Assembly: GCA_000720375.1 (NCBI GenBank)
Contig: JOAA01000024.1
Location: 1 to 64,000, forward strand
Reading direction: 5' to 3'
DNA: 64,000 bases
Source of the DNA: Rhodococcus rhodnii
GTDB taxonomy: Bacteria; Actinomycetota; Actinomycetes; Mycobacteriales; Pseudonocardiaceae
Below the pieces are notes generated by a model, which was given only the letters and a program-made list of their open reading frames with translations, was not told the DNA's origin and made no database searches. A program made the translations under genes and the position numbers. How positions within the stretch are numbered: position 1 is the stretch's first letter; each line of letters opens with the position of its first letter. Of this stretch, positions 16,340 through 23,249 are shown in pieces.

Positions 16340-16936
16340 TCAGCTGTCCCGCTTGGCCCCCGCGACGAAGGCACGGATCAGGTCGTGGTCCTTCACGCCT
16401 CGGCTGGACTCCACTCCGCTGGACACGTCGACGCCCCACGGCTGCGCGGCTTCGATGGCGGCCCGGACGTTCCCCGGGGTCAGGCCACCGGCGAGCAGCC
16501 ATGGGCCGTCCGGGCGGGATGTTTCGAGGCGGGTGAGGTCCCACTGTTCGCCGGAACCTGCTTTCGGCGAGTCCAGGAGGAGCATTTCTTCCCCGTACGC
16601 GCCAACGGTTACGTCGGTTTCCGGCGTCAAGATCGTTGCCCGCATCAGGCGAAGGCCCGCCAGTTCCTCGAATGTCTCACGTGGATAGTCGCCGTGCAGC
16701 TGGATCATGCCGACGCCGGCTTCCAGTGCGATCTGGCGTACCTCGTCGGCGGGCTGTTTCAGGAAGACGCCGACCGTGAGTACGTGCGGTGGGACGTCGG
16801 CGATCAGCTTCTGGGCGGTAGGGATGTCGATCTGGCGAGGGCTCGTGGCGAACACGAAGCCGACCGCGTCCGCGCCCGCGTCGACCGCCGTGGCGACGTC
16901 CGTTTCGGTCCGCAGACCGCACACCTTCACGTACAC
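16340..16936 (-). CDS. trpF: Phosphoribosylanthranilate isomerase
   Basis: A 198-residue (beta/alpha)8 isomerase of tryptophan synthesis, converting phosphoribosylanthranilate to CdRP. The catalytic Cys lies in KVCGL near residue 6, and the catalytic Asp in VDVSSGVE near 170. MIQLHGDY and LLAGGLTPGNV mark the phosphate-binding strands. I start at GTG 16936 (VYVKVCG); the longer frame adds 46 non-conserved residues. No other trp genes are nearby. Many actinomycetes lack trpF because bifunctional PriA does this step, so a free-standing copy is notable. It converges on the TetR gene with a 13-bp gap. Confidence 0.93.
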   Translation of the reverse strand: MYVKVCGLRTETDVATAVDAGADAVGFVFATSPRQIDIPTAQKLIADVPPHVLTVGVFLKQPADEVRQIALEAGVGMIQLHGDYPRETFEELAGLRLMRATILTPETDVTVGAYGEEMLLLDSPKAGSGEQWDLTRLETSRPDGPWLLAGGLTPGNVRAAIEAAQPWGVDVSSGVESSRGVKDHDLIRAFVAGAKRDS

Positions 16937-16997
16937 GCCAACGAGGATAACCGCGGTCCAGCTGCTGATCCCGCAGATCCACGCCACCCGCCGTGCT

Positions 16998-17393
16998 CTA
17001 GGCCGCGGGACCCCAGAAGTCGTCCTCATCCTTCTGGTCTCCGGAGTACAGCCACATTTCGACGATCTGCCCATCGGCGATCCGCATCACGTCGACGCCG
17101 TCCTGCGCGAGTGACGCGCCTTCCCGCTCAGCGCTGAAACGGATCTCCGCGGCGACCAGGTCGCCGTTCATCATCGGCGCCGACCGCAACGACAAGGCGA
17201 ACGTCCCTCGGCTGACCTCCATCATCCCGCCGATCATGGTGTTCACCGCGCCGGCGCCGTGGTGGGTGCCGGAGAACCGGTTGCCGCCCGGCTGGTGCCA
17301 GACGATGTCGTCGGCGAGCATGCCCGCCACGACGTCGAACTGCTTGGCCTGCAGGGCATCGAAGTACTTCTGGGCGACGGCTGCCACGCTCAT
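16998..17393 (-). CDS. SnoaL/NTF2-like small protein
   Basis: A 131-residue NTF2-fold protein of the SnoaL-like/ketosteroid-isomerase-like class. The typical start AQKYFDALQAKQFDVVAGMLADDIVWH leads into a conical alpha+beta barrel sequence ending DGQIVEMWLYSGD. Many relatives act on small hydrophobic molecules and many have no known activity. ATG 17393 is preceded by GGAAGGAA. It is divergent from an HxlR-type regulator across a 97-bp region with a palindrome, so it is the likely target of that regulator. Confidence 0.82.
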   Translation of the reverse strand: MSVAAVAQKYFDALQAKQFDVVAGMLADDIVWHQPGGNRFSGTHHGAGAVNTMIGGMMEVSRGTFALSLRSAPMMNGDLVAAEIRFSAEREGASLAQDGVDVMRIADGQIVEMWLYSGDQKDEDDFWGPAA

Positions 17394-17444
17394 GGCGCGT
17401 TCCTTCCGTGTTGATCCAGTCAGTGGACGCCGCCTATAGTGAGG

Positions 17445-17457
17445 ATTGGTAACCAAT
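17445..17457. promoter_or_regulatory. Palindrome ATTGGT-A-ACCAAT, probable HxlR operator
   Basis: Perfect 6-bp arms around a single A, flanked by TGAGG on the left and CCTCA on the right, in the region between the SnoaL-like and HxlR genes. Size and AT content fit HxlR-family sites located between regulator and target. A TATAGT 5 bases to the left could be a -10 box. Confidence 0.5.
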
Positions 17458-17490
17458 TACCTCAACGTAACTATCGGGAGTACGTGAGCC

Positions 17491-17863
17491 ATGTCACAGC
17501 CGATCGACTGGAGTGTGCTGGCCCGCACCTGCCCGTCCCGGACGTCGCTGGCGCGGATCGCGAACAAAGTGGACCGCGATGATCGTGACCGTGCTCGCCA
17601 GCAAGCAGCTGCGCTTCACCGACATCCGTACGGCACTTGACGGCATCAGCGGCAAGGTCCTCACCGAGACGCTGCGCGACCTCGAACGTGACGGTCTCGT
17701 CGAACGCCAGGCGTACGCCGAGGTCCCACCGCGCGTCGAATACCGCCTCACACCACTGGGCCACACGCTGTACGGCCCACTCCGGACATTGGTCGACTGG
17801 GCCGAGCTGCACATCCCGGAAGTTCTCGCCGCTCGCGAGCACTATGACAGCCAGCGCGCCTGA
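17491..17863 (+). pseudogene. HxlR-family regulator with a +1 frameshift
   Basis: Two frames together give a normal HxlR winged-helix protein of about 123 residues. Frame 1 from ATG 17491 reads MSQPIDWSVLAR and on to LARIANK. The sequence then has one base too many in GAACAAAGTGG (17562-17572), after which frame 2 continues WTAMIVTVLASKQLRFTDIR with the HTH and wing (SGKVLTETLRDLERDGLV, VEYRLTPLGHTLY). HxlR proteins nearly always have a ...KW..... run at exactly this junction, so the break is a real one-base insertion or a sequencing error in the A-run. An alternative start in frame 2 at 17513 gives a scrambled N-terminus. As written, the gene is probably inactive. Confidence 0.78.
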
Positions 17864-17898
17864 CTACCCCTAGCGGGAATCCGTCATCGGGCCTGATT

Positions 17899-17932
17899 GC
17901 CGGTACTGCCCCTGACCTGGGGCAGTACCGGC
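17899..17932 (+). terminator. Strong hairpin terminator
   Basis: Perfect 14-bp arms GCCGGTACTGCCCC (17899-17912) and GGGGCAGTACCGGC (17919-17932) with loop TGACCT, then CATTTCTTCCC. It lies 35 bp after the HxlR stop. The 282-bp stretch 17864-18145 otherwise holds only the promoter region for the XRE gene. Confidence 0.85.
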
Positions 17933-18145
17933 CATTTCTTCCCTCTAGCCCGGATCACATAGCGAACCGAACCCCCACTGAAGCGCACCCCCAGGCCGCT
18001 TCAGCGAAACTGTACAACACCGTTTAGGGGTTGCGCTACGCTGGAGCGTGACAAACATGCAGTAGTGATGCACACCGAGGACGCTGAGCAGGCACGTGTT
18101 GTCCTCGTTCTCGGGCAGTGCTACTGATACTGCGGGAGATATGCG

Positions 18146-18688
18146 ATGGCACACGACGAGCAGCCGCACGCCGCGGCGCAACCACCTGGCAGCTTGAGCG
18201 CGCAGCTCAACCGCCTGTTCGAGGTGCTGCGGCCGGCCGGCTCGCCTGACCGGACGTTCACCAATCGGGAGGTCGTCACGGCCTGCCGGGCCGAAGGCTG
18301 GGACATGTCCGAATCGCACCTCAGCGAGCTGCGCCGGGGCGTCAAGCAGAACCCCACGCTGCGCACCCTGAAGGCGGTGGCGTGGTTCTTCGACGTCCCA
18401 GTCGGGTATTTCACCGACCCCGCGGTGACGGCCGAGGTGGAGCGAGGCCTGGTCGAACGAGAGCAGCGGCTGCACGAACAACTCGCCGAGAGCCGCGAGG
18501 CGCAGGACGAGCTGCGCAACGCCGCGAAGGAACTGCAGGAGGCACTGCGTGCTTCCGGCGTGACGCGGACCGCCCGCCGCGACGCGGCCGGAAACGCCAG
18601 GACGGCACGTGAACAAGCGTCCATGATGCGGGCACTGGCCAAAGCCTTAGTCGACGACGATGACGAGGACGACGGGGCACCTGCGTGA
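18146..18688 (+). CDS. XRE-like DNA-binding regulator with coiled coil
   Basis: A 180-residue protein with an N-terminal helix-turn-helix (about 15-95). FTNREVVTACRAEG and MSESHLSELRRGVKQNPTLRTLKAVAWFFDVP are typical of actinomycete XRE-like regulators. A long charged helix from about 100 to 170, rich in Glu, Arg and Ala, looks like a coiled coil for dimer formation; it ends in an acidic DDDDEDD tail. ATG 18146 follows GGGAGA. Its stop overlaps the next start (GTGA), making it the first gene of a three- or four-gene operon with an ImmA-like protease and a membrane protein. Confidence 0.8.
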   Translation: MAHDEQPHAAAQPPGSLSAQLNRLFEVLRPAGSPDRTFTNREVVTACRAEGWDMSESHLSELRRGVKQNPTLRTLKAVAWFFDVPVGYFTDPAVTAEVERGLVEREQRLHEQLAESREAQDELRNAAKELQEALRASGVTRTARRDAAGNARTAREQASMMRALAKALVDDDDEDDGAPA

Positions 18689-19641
18689 GCGCACCCGGGC
18701 CTGTGCCCGGGTCCGTGGCTGAGCGGCTGAACTGGCTGTTCGACGTGGTCGTCGCGCGCGACCCGGCCACGGGCGCGTGGCGGCCCTACACGAACGCGGA
18801 AGCAGGCGGAACGGTTGTCGAGCAGTTGCGTGCCGGCGCCACCGCGGAACCCGGCCAATTGGCGGCGCTCGCCGAGTTCTTTGGCGTAGATCCGGCGTTC
18901 TTCGGCGACGACCAGGCCGTGGTCGACCGGATCCGCGATGAACTGCTCATCCGTGCGCTGCGCGAATGCGGGTTTCTGTCGTACCTGATCTGCCGGATGT
19001 CCGTCCCGATGGCTGCCCAGCGCGAACAGTTGCGGCGCGCACTTTTGCGCGAACGTGCAGACATCGGCACCCTACGAACATGGCATGATGACCTGCGGGC
19101 CGAGGAGGAGCCGGGGCACGACGGCGGGACGACGGGGATGACATCGACGCCAATGAGCATGGCGCAGCTCCATGGGCTGTGTCGAAAGCTGGTCGACGAC
19201 CTCGGGTTGAACGCGCCGTTTGGCCCGCATGACCTGTGCGACCGGCTCGCCAAGCACCGCGGCAGGCGGATCAAGATCAAGGCGACCGATCTCGGTGGCA
19301 CGTCCGGTGTCGGGCACCTGGCGCCCAACCGCGACGTGGACCGGATCTTCGTCGAGCGGGACTCCCCCGCGCCCCAGCAGTCCCTGGTGATCTTCCACGA
19401 GGTCATGCACATCGTGCGGGACCACCTCGCGTGGGGCGACACTTTCACCTGTGGTGTCGGTGCCGCCGAAGATCCGGCGGCCGGCGCGTACGCCGACTGG
19501 CGCGAGTGGGAGGCTGAAGTCGGGGCACGCGAGCTGGCGCGGTTGGCACAGGAACGACCGAAGCCGAACCGTCTGCCACCCGAGGCAGGGTCGGCAGATC
19601 ACAGCATCGCAGGGGCGTTTGGGTTCACGTATGGACGTTGA
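18685..19641 (+). CDS. HTH-like domain fused to ImmA/IrrE metallopeptidase
   Basis: A 318-residue two-part protein. Residues about 8-100 resemble the HTH of the preceding XRE gene (ERLNWLFDVV, ...QLAALAEFFGVDPAFF) but appear degenerate in the recognition region. Residues about 155-300 form an ImmA/IrrE (M78-like) zinc peptidase: FGPHDLCDRLAKHRGRRI and then HEVMH (HExxH). Such peptidases cleave partner repressors. The substrate may be the XRE protein encoded immediately upstream, with which it overlaps by 4 bp. GTG 18685 is the start. The next gene overlaps its 3' end by 11 bp. A role as sensor-protease for the membrane partner is inference. Confidence 0.82.
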   Translation: MSAPGPVPGSVAERLNWLFDVVVARDPATGAWRPYTNAEAGGTVVEQLRAGATAEPGQLAALAEFFGVDPAFFGDDQAVVDRIRDELLIRALRECGFLSYLICRMSVPMAAQREQLRRALLRERADIGTLRTWHDDLRAEEEPGHDGGTTGMTSTPMSMAQLHGLCRKLVDDLGLNAPFGPHDLCDRLAKHRGRRIKIKATDLGGTSGVGHLAPNRDVDRIFVERDSPAPQQSLVIFHEVMHIVRDHLAWGDTFTCGVGAAEDPAAGAYADWREWEAEVGARELARLAQERPKPNRLPPEAGSADHSIAGAFGFTYGR

Positions 19642-20806
19642 GCTGGTCATCCGCTGGACCAAGGGCGTGGTCATCCTCGCCGTCGCGATCTGGGAGATCG
19701 TGCAGCTGTCCCGCAGACCGAATGATCCAGCTCTGCGAGTCCTGACGCTGGGACTCGTGTTCCTCGCGATCGCGGCGACGTTCGGGATCAAGACCCCGAT
19801 CCTCGAGCCGATCAAGGACTTCTTCGGCCCCGAGGTGTGGGGTTACATCCTCAACGGCTGCTGGATGGCGATGGCCTACTGCTGGGCCACGTTCTTCCTA
19901 CTGGCCAACACCGACAAGCCGGAAGCGCAGCGCAGGCGCAAGGCGCTGATCGAACTCGGCTTCCTGGTCGCCGCGCTGGTCGTCATGGTGGTGGTCAAGG
20001 AGATCTCGGTCGACGGGATCCGGCGGCCAGCAGCGAGCCCTGAGCGGTACTACGACTGGGAACGCACCGCGTGGTACCTGTCGGTTTCCGGCTACGCCCT
20101 GACGGTGTGGTTCGTCGGTGTCCGCCGCGCCTTGGTGTTGCGGCGGAAACTGAGCCAGGCCTGGGCGCGGGCCGCGTTCTGGATCGTCATCGTCGGGTCC
20201 GCCGCGATGGCGATCGGTGTCGACGGTGTCGTGCTCGTCCGCCAGTTCGGCCGTCAGTTCGACACGAAGTTCGATCCGGACTGGCTGACCTCGTTGTACT
20301 CCATCGGTCAGCTCGGTGGGCAGTTCGTGCTGGCACTGGGCTTGGCCCTGGTTCCGCTGGCGACCATTGTGGTGTCCATGCGGGCGCGCTACGAGAATTC
20401 GGTGCGCGCCCGCTACAGCAAGCGGATGCTGCCGCTGTGGCGGACACTGACGGCCGAATTCCCCTATGTCGCGCTCGACGGTGTCGACAATTTCGACCGT
20501 GTCACAACGGAAATCACCGACGGCCTGAGCGAACTGGCCAGAGACTGCCCGGCGCCGACCGGGGACATCCGTGATCCCCAAGTGGCAGCGGACGCCATCG
20601 CCGCGGGCTTGCTACGCCGTGCCGAGCAACGAAAGGCGCAGTGGGCCGGTGACGACGAGGCACCGGCCGAGCCGCCGTACCCGCGCCTCGAACCGGACTT
20701 CCCCGATTGGCGCAGCCGCGCCCAATGGATGACCGCGGTGACAGAACACCTGCGTACCCGCGGCGTGATCGGAGAGGACGAACATGAGCCCGCTTCGGCA
20801 GGCTGA
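19631..20806 (+). CDS. Polytopic membrane protein (MAB_1171c-like)
   Basis: A 391-residue integral membrane protein with about seven hydrophobic segments in the first 255 residues and a soluble C-terminal tail of about 130 residues (LPLWRTLTAEFPYVALD onward). The overall shape and the constant company of XRE and ImmA-like genes match the actinomycete family called MAB_1171c putative transporter (DUF6545-like tail). Its biochemical role is unknown. I start at ATG 19631, inside the end of the peptidase gene, because it begins directly before the first membrane segment; the longer frame is a shadow. Together the three genes look like a membrane-signal, protease, repressor module. Confidence 0.75.
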   Translation: MDVELVIRWTKGVVILAVAIWEIVQLSRRPNDPALRVLTLGLVFLAIAATFGIKTPILEPIKDFFGPEVWGYILNGCWMAMAYCWATFFLLANTDKPEAQRRRKALIELGFLVAALVVMVVVKEISVDGIRRPAASPERYYDWERTAWYLSVSGYALTVWFVGVRRALVLRRKLSQAWARAAFWIVIVGSAAMAIGVDGVVLVRQFGRQFDTKFDPDWLTSLYSIGQLGGQFVLALGLALVPLATIVVSMRARYENSVRARYSKRMLPLWRTLTAEFPYVALDGVDNFDRVTTEITDGLSELARDCPAPTGDIRDPQVAADAIAAGLLRRAEQRKAQWAGDDEAPAEPPYPRLEPDFPDWRSRAQWMTAVTEHLRTRGVIGEDEHEPASAG

Positions 20807-21797
20807 GATTCGTCTGTCGGTTTTGGACACCTCGCCGATCGTGCAGGGGTCCACACCAAAGCAAGCGCTCGAGAACACGGTCGATCTCGCGATCCTCGCG
20901 GATGCGTTGGGCTATCACCGGTACTGGGTGCCCGAACACCACAGCATGCGCGGTGTCGCCAGCTCCGCCCCCGCCGTCCTGGTCGGCCACCTCGCCGACC
21001 GCACGCAACACCTGCGCGTCGGCGCGGGCGGTGTGCTGCTGCCGAATCACGCTCCGATCGTGGTGGCCGAGCAGTTCGGCACGCTGGCCGCACTCCACCC
21101 TGGCCGGATCGACCTCGGCATCGGCCGTGCGCCAGGCGGCCCGAGTTCGGCCGTGGAAGCGGTTCGCCCTGAGCGGGAGCGCACCGCGAAGACCTTCCGC
21201 CAACAGCTGGAAGAGCTGCTGGCGTGGTTCGATCCCGCGCCGGACGCGCGGATCAAGGCGGTTCCGGTTGCCGGGGGCAACGTACCGCCGATCTGGCTGC
21301 TCGGCTCGTCGCCCAACAGCGCCCAGCTCGCCGCCGAACTCGGCCTGGCGTACGCCTATGCCGGTCACCTCAACCTGGAAGTGACGGCCGAGGCCACCCG
21401 CGTCTACCGGGAGAGTGCCGCGACGCCGAGGATGCTGGTCAGCCTGTCGGTCATCGTCGCAGAGGACGACGAACGCGCCGAATGGCTCGCGGGCTCGACC
21501 AGATTGAAGGTGCTCAGCCGGGTCCGTGGCAAGCGGATCCAGCTGCCGAGCCCTGAGGACGCGGCGGCGTATCCGTACACCGAGGATGATCGCGCGGAAA
21601 TCGCGACCCGCTCCGCAGGTGTCCTCGCCGGCAGCCCGGACACGGTGACCAAGCAGCTGCAAAAGGTGCTGGACGACAGTGGCGCCGACGAGATCATGGT
21701 GACCACGCCGGTGTACGACCACGCGGATCGCCGCCTGTCCTACGAACTGCTCGCATCCATCGCCGACCGGCTCAGCCCGAAGCCGCTTACAGCGTAA
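20784..21797 (+). CDS. LLM-class (luciferase-like) flavin-dependent oxidoreductase
   Basis: A 337-residue bacterial-luciferase-fold protein of the MsnO8/YwcH-like group. Typical elements are LSVLDTSPI at the N-terminus, YHRYWVPEHHSMRGVASSAPAVL, and LHPGRIDLGIGRAPGG. Such proteins use FMN (or F420) to oxidise small substrates. ATG 20784 lies within the last 23 bases of the membrane-protein gene, with GGAGAGG 7 bases upstream, so it is probably translated from the same mRNA, although no functional link to the ImmA module is evident. The substrate is unknown. Confidence 0.86.
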   Translation: MSPLRQAEIRLSVLDTSPIVQGSTPKQALENTVDLAILADALGYHRYWVPEHHSMRGVASSAPAVLVGHLADRTQHLRVGAGGVLLPNHAPIVVAEQFGTLAALHPGRIDLGIGRAPGGPSSAVEAVRPERERTAKTFRQQLEELLAWFDPAPDARIKAVPVAGGNVPPIWLLGSSPNSAQLAAELGLAYAYAGHLNLEVTAEATRVYRESAATPRMLVSLSVIVAEDDERAEWLAGSTRLKVLSRVRGKRIQLPSPEDAAAYPYTEDDRAEIATRSAGVLAGSPDTVTKQLQKVLDDSGADEIMVTTPVYDHADRRLSYELLASIADRLSPKPLTA

Positions 21798-21861
21798 GCT
21801 CTCCAGGTCGCGGGCTTTTCTAACCTCTTCAACTATTGGGTTTGCGTGCGCGCGCTGCGGT

Positions 21862-21892
21862 GTATACGTTGTAAACGACGCTTGTTTGCAAC
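21862..21892 (+). promoter_or_regulatory. Stranded operator/promoter region of the MFS gene
   Basis: GTATACGTTGTAAAC (21862-21876) matches the TetR-gene element at 6077-6091 in 14 of 15 bases. GTTGTAAAC and GTTTGCAAC (21884-21892) also form an inverted repeat, 8 of 9 pairs. AGGGGGATTCCCGATG follows. This looks like the native 5' region of the exporter now starting at 23250, separated from it by the IS110 element. Confidence 0.5.
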
Positions 21893-21917
21893 GTAAACAT
21901 CCAGGGGGATTCCCGAT

Positions 21918-23223
21918 GAAGTTGTCAAGTAGTTGGGAGTTGTGGTTGTGACGGCGTCAAGCTGCCGTTGCGTTGGGGGCGGTCTGGTAGGTGGTGCCGT
22001 CGCGCAGCAGTGCCGACAAGACGTTCAGCCGGCGGCGTGCCAGGGCGAGGACGGCTTGGGTGTGTCGTTTGCCTTCGGCTTGTTTGCGGTCGTAGTAGGT
22101 CCGCGAGGCGGGGCAGCAGCGGATGCTGACCATGGCGGAGAGGTAGAACACGCGCAGCAGGCGTCTGCTGTAGCGGCGGGGGCGGTGCAGGTTGCCGCTG
22201 ACCCGGCCGGAATCGCGGGGTACCGGTGCGAGGCCGGCGACACCGGCCAGCCGGTCGGCACTGCCGAAGGCGGTCATGTCGCCGCCGGTGTAGGCGAGGA
22301 ACTCGGCAGCGAGCTGGATGCCGAAGCCGGGCAGGCTGAGAATCACCTCGGCGTGTGTGTGCTGGCGAAACCGGCTCACGATCAAGGTGTCGATCTCGCT
22401 GATCTCCTCGTCGAGAGCCATCACCCCCTTCGCCAGCCGCGCGACCATCGCGGCGGCCAGGTCCTGTCCGGTGACGGTGGTGTGTTGCGCGTTGGCCGCC
22501 TCCAGCGCGGTCTGGGCGACGGTGCCGGGGTTGCGGACTTTTCTGTTGCGCAGCCAGGTTTCCACGCGGTTGGCGCCGATTCGTCGCAATGCCGCTGGGG
22601 TTTGGTAGCCGGTCAGCAGCACCAGGGCGGCTGTGGAGGCGCTGTAGTCGAAGGCGCGTTCCAGGGCCGGGAAGTAGTCCAGCAGTTGCGCGCGCAGCCG
22701 GTTGATGGTGCGGGTGCGGTCGGCGGCCAGATCGGCGCGGCGGCCGGTCAGGATCCGCAGTTCGACGCTGACCGGGTCGCCGGCGTGCACAACGTGCAGA
22801 TCGTGGCGCATCCGGGCTTGGTCGGCGATCACGGCGGCGTCCTTGGCATCGGTTTTGCCGTCTGCGCGGTACATGCCGGCCGCGTAGTGCACAGTGCGCC
22901 CGGGGATGTAGAGCAACCGCTGGTCGTGGTCGACCAGCACGGCGATCAGCAATGCCGCCCCGCCGGAGTTGAGGTCGACCGCCCAGGTCAGCTCTCCACC
23001 CAGCTGGCCTGCCAGCGCGGTCATCTCGCCGATCAACTCCAGCAGCGGGGCCTCGTCGCCTGCCACCCGCCGCGACAGCAGCCGCTTGCCGGCGGCGTCG
23101 ATCACCACACAGTGGTGGTGGGTCTTGCCGGCGTCGATGCCTGCCCCTGGGCCATCCACGGCGGACACAGGGAAGCCATACCCAGCACCCCTGGGTCGTC
23201 GGAACCCTACGACCGGCCCCGAT
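21918..23223 (-). mobile_element. IS110-family insertion sequence
   Basis: About 1.3 kb, containing one DEDD transposase gene on the minus strand. The boundaries are inferred: CCCGAT occurs at 21912-21917 and again at 23218-23223. Joining the two flanks at this shared string restores a plausible leader (promoter, then AGGAAGAAGGTAAGGA and ATG 23250). No terminal inverted repeats are apparent, as usual for IS110. The non-coding ends are short, about 39 bp and 55 bp, which leaves little room for a bridge RNA. Confidence 0.65.
21957..23168 (-). CDS. IS110-family transposase (DEDD recombinase)
   Basis: A 403-residue transposase. The RuvC-like DEDD domain begins GAGIDAGKTHHHCVV and includes DGKTDAKDAAVIADQ. 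The C-terminal Tnp_20 (IS116/IS110/IS902) domain has LPGFGIQLAAEFLA and the catalytic Ser in PVPRDSGR. A helical linker lies between the two. It would move the element by bridge-RNA-guided recombination without classic inverted repeats. I place the start at GTG 23168 (VSAVDGPGAGIDAG) or the GTG three codons later; the 596-residue open frame runs antisense into the exporter gene and is not supported. The gene appears intact. Confidence 0.92.
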   Translation of the reverse strand: MSAVDGPGAGIDAGKTHHHCVVIDAAGKRLLSRRVAGDEAPLLELIGEMTALAGQLGGELTWAVDLNSGGAALLIAVLVDHDQRLLYIPGRTVHYAAGMYRADGKTDAKDAAVIADQARMRHDLHVVHAGDPVSVELRILTGRRADLAADRTRTINRLRAQLLDYFPALERAFDYSASTAALVLLTGYQTPAALRRIGANRVETWLRNRKVRNPGTVAQTALEAANAQHTTVTGQDLAAAMVARLAKGVMALDEEISEIDTLIVSRFRQHTHAEVILSLPGFGIQLAAEFLAYTGGDMTAFGSADRLAGVAGLAPVPRDSGRVSGNLHRPRRYSRRLLRVFYLSAMVSIRCCPASRTYYDRKQAEGKRHTQAVLALARRRLNVLSALLRDGTTYQTAPNATAA

Positions 23224-23249
23224 CGACACAGGAAGAAGGTAAGGACCTC

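Noticed and set aside
16937..17074. Longer TrpF starting at 17074
   Set aside because: The added 46 residues are Arg-rich, run into the SnoaL-like gene and precede the conserved first beta strand.
21785..21799. GCTTAC-agc-GTAAGC hairpin at the stop of the luciferase-like gene
   Set aside because: A stem of only 6 bp overlapping the stop codon, with no T-tract; too weak to call a terminator.
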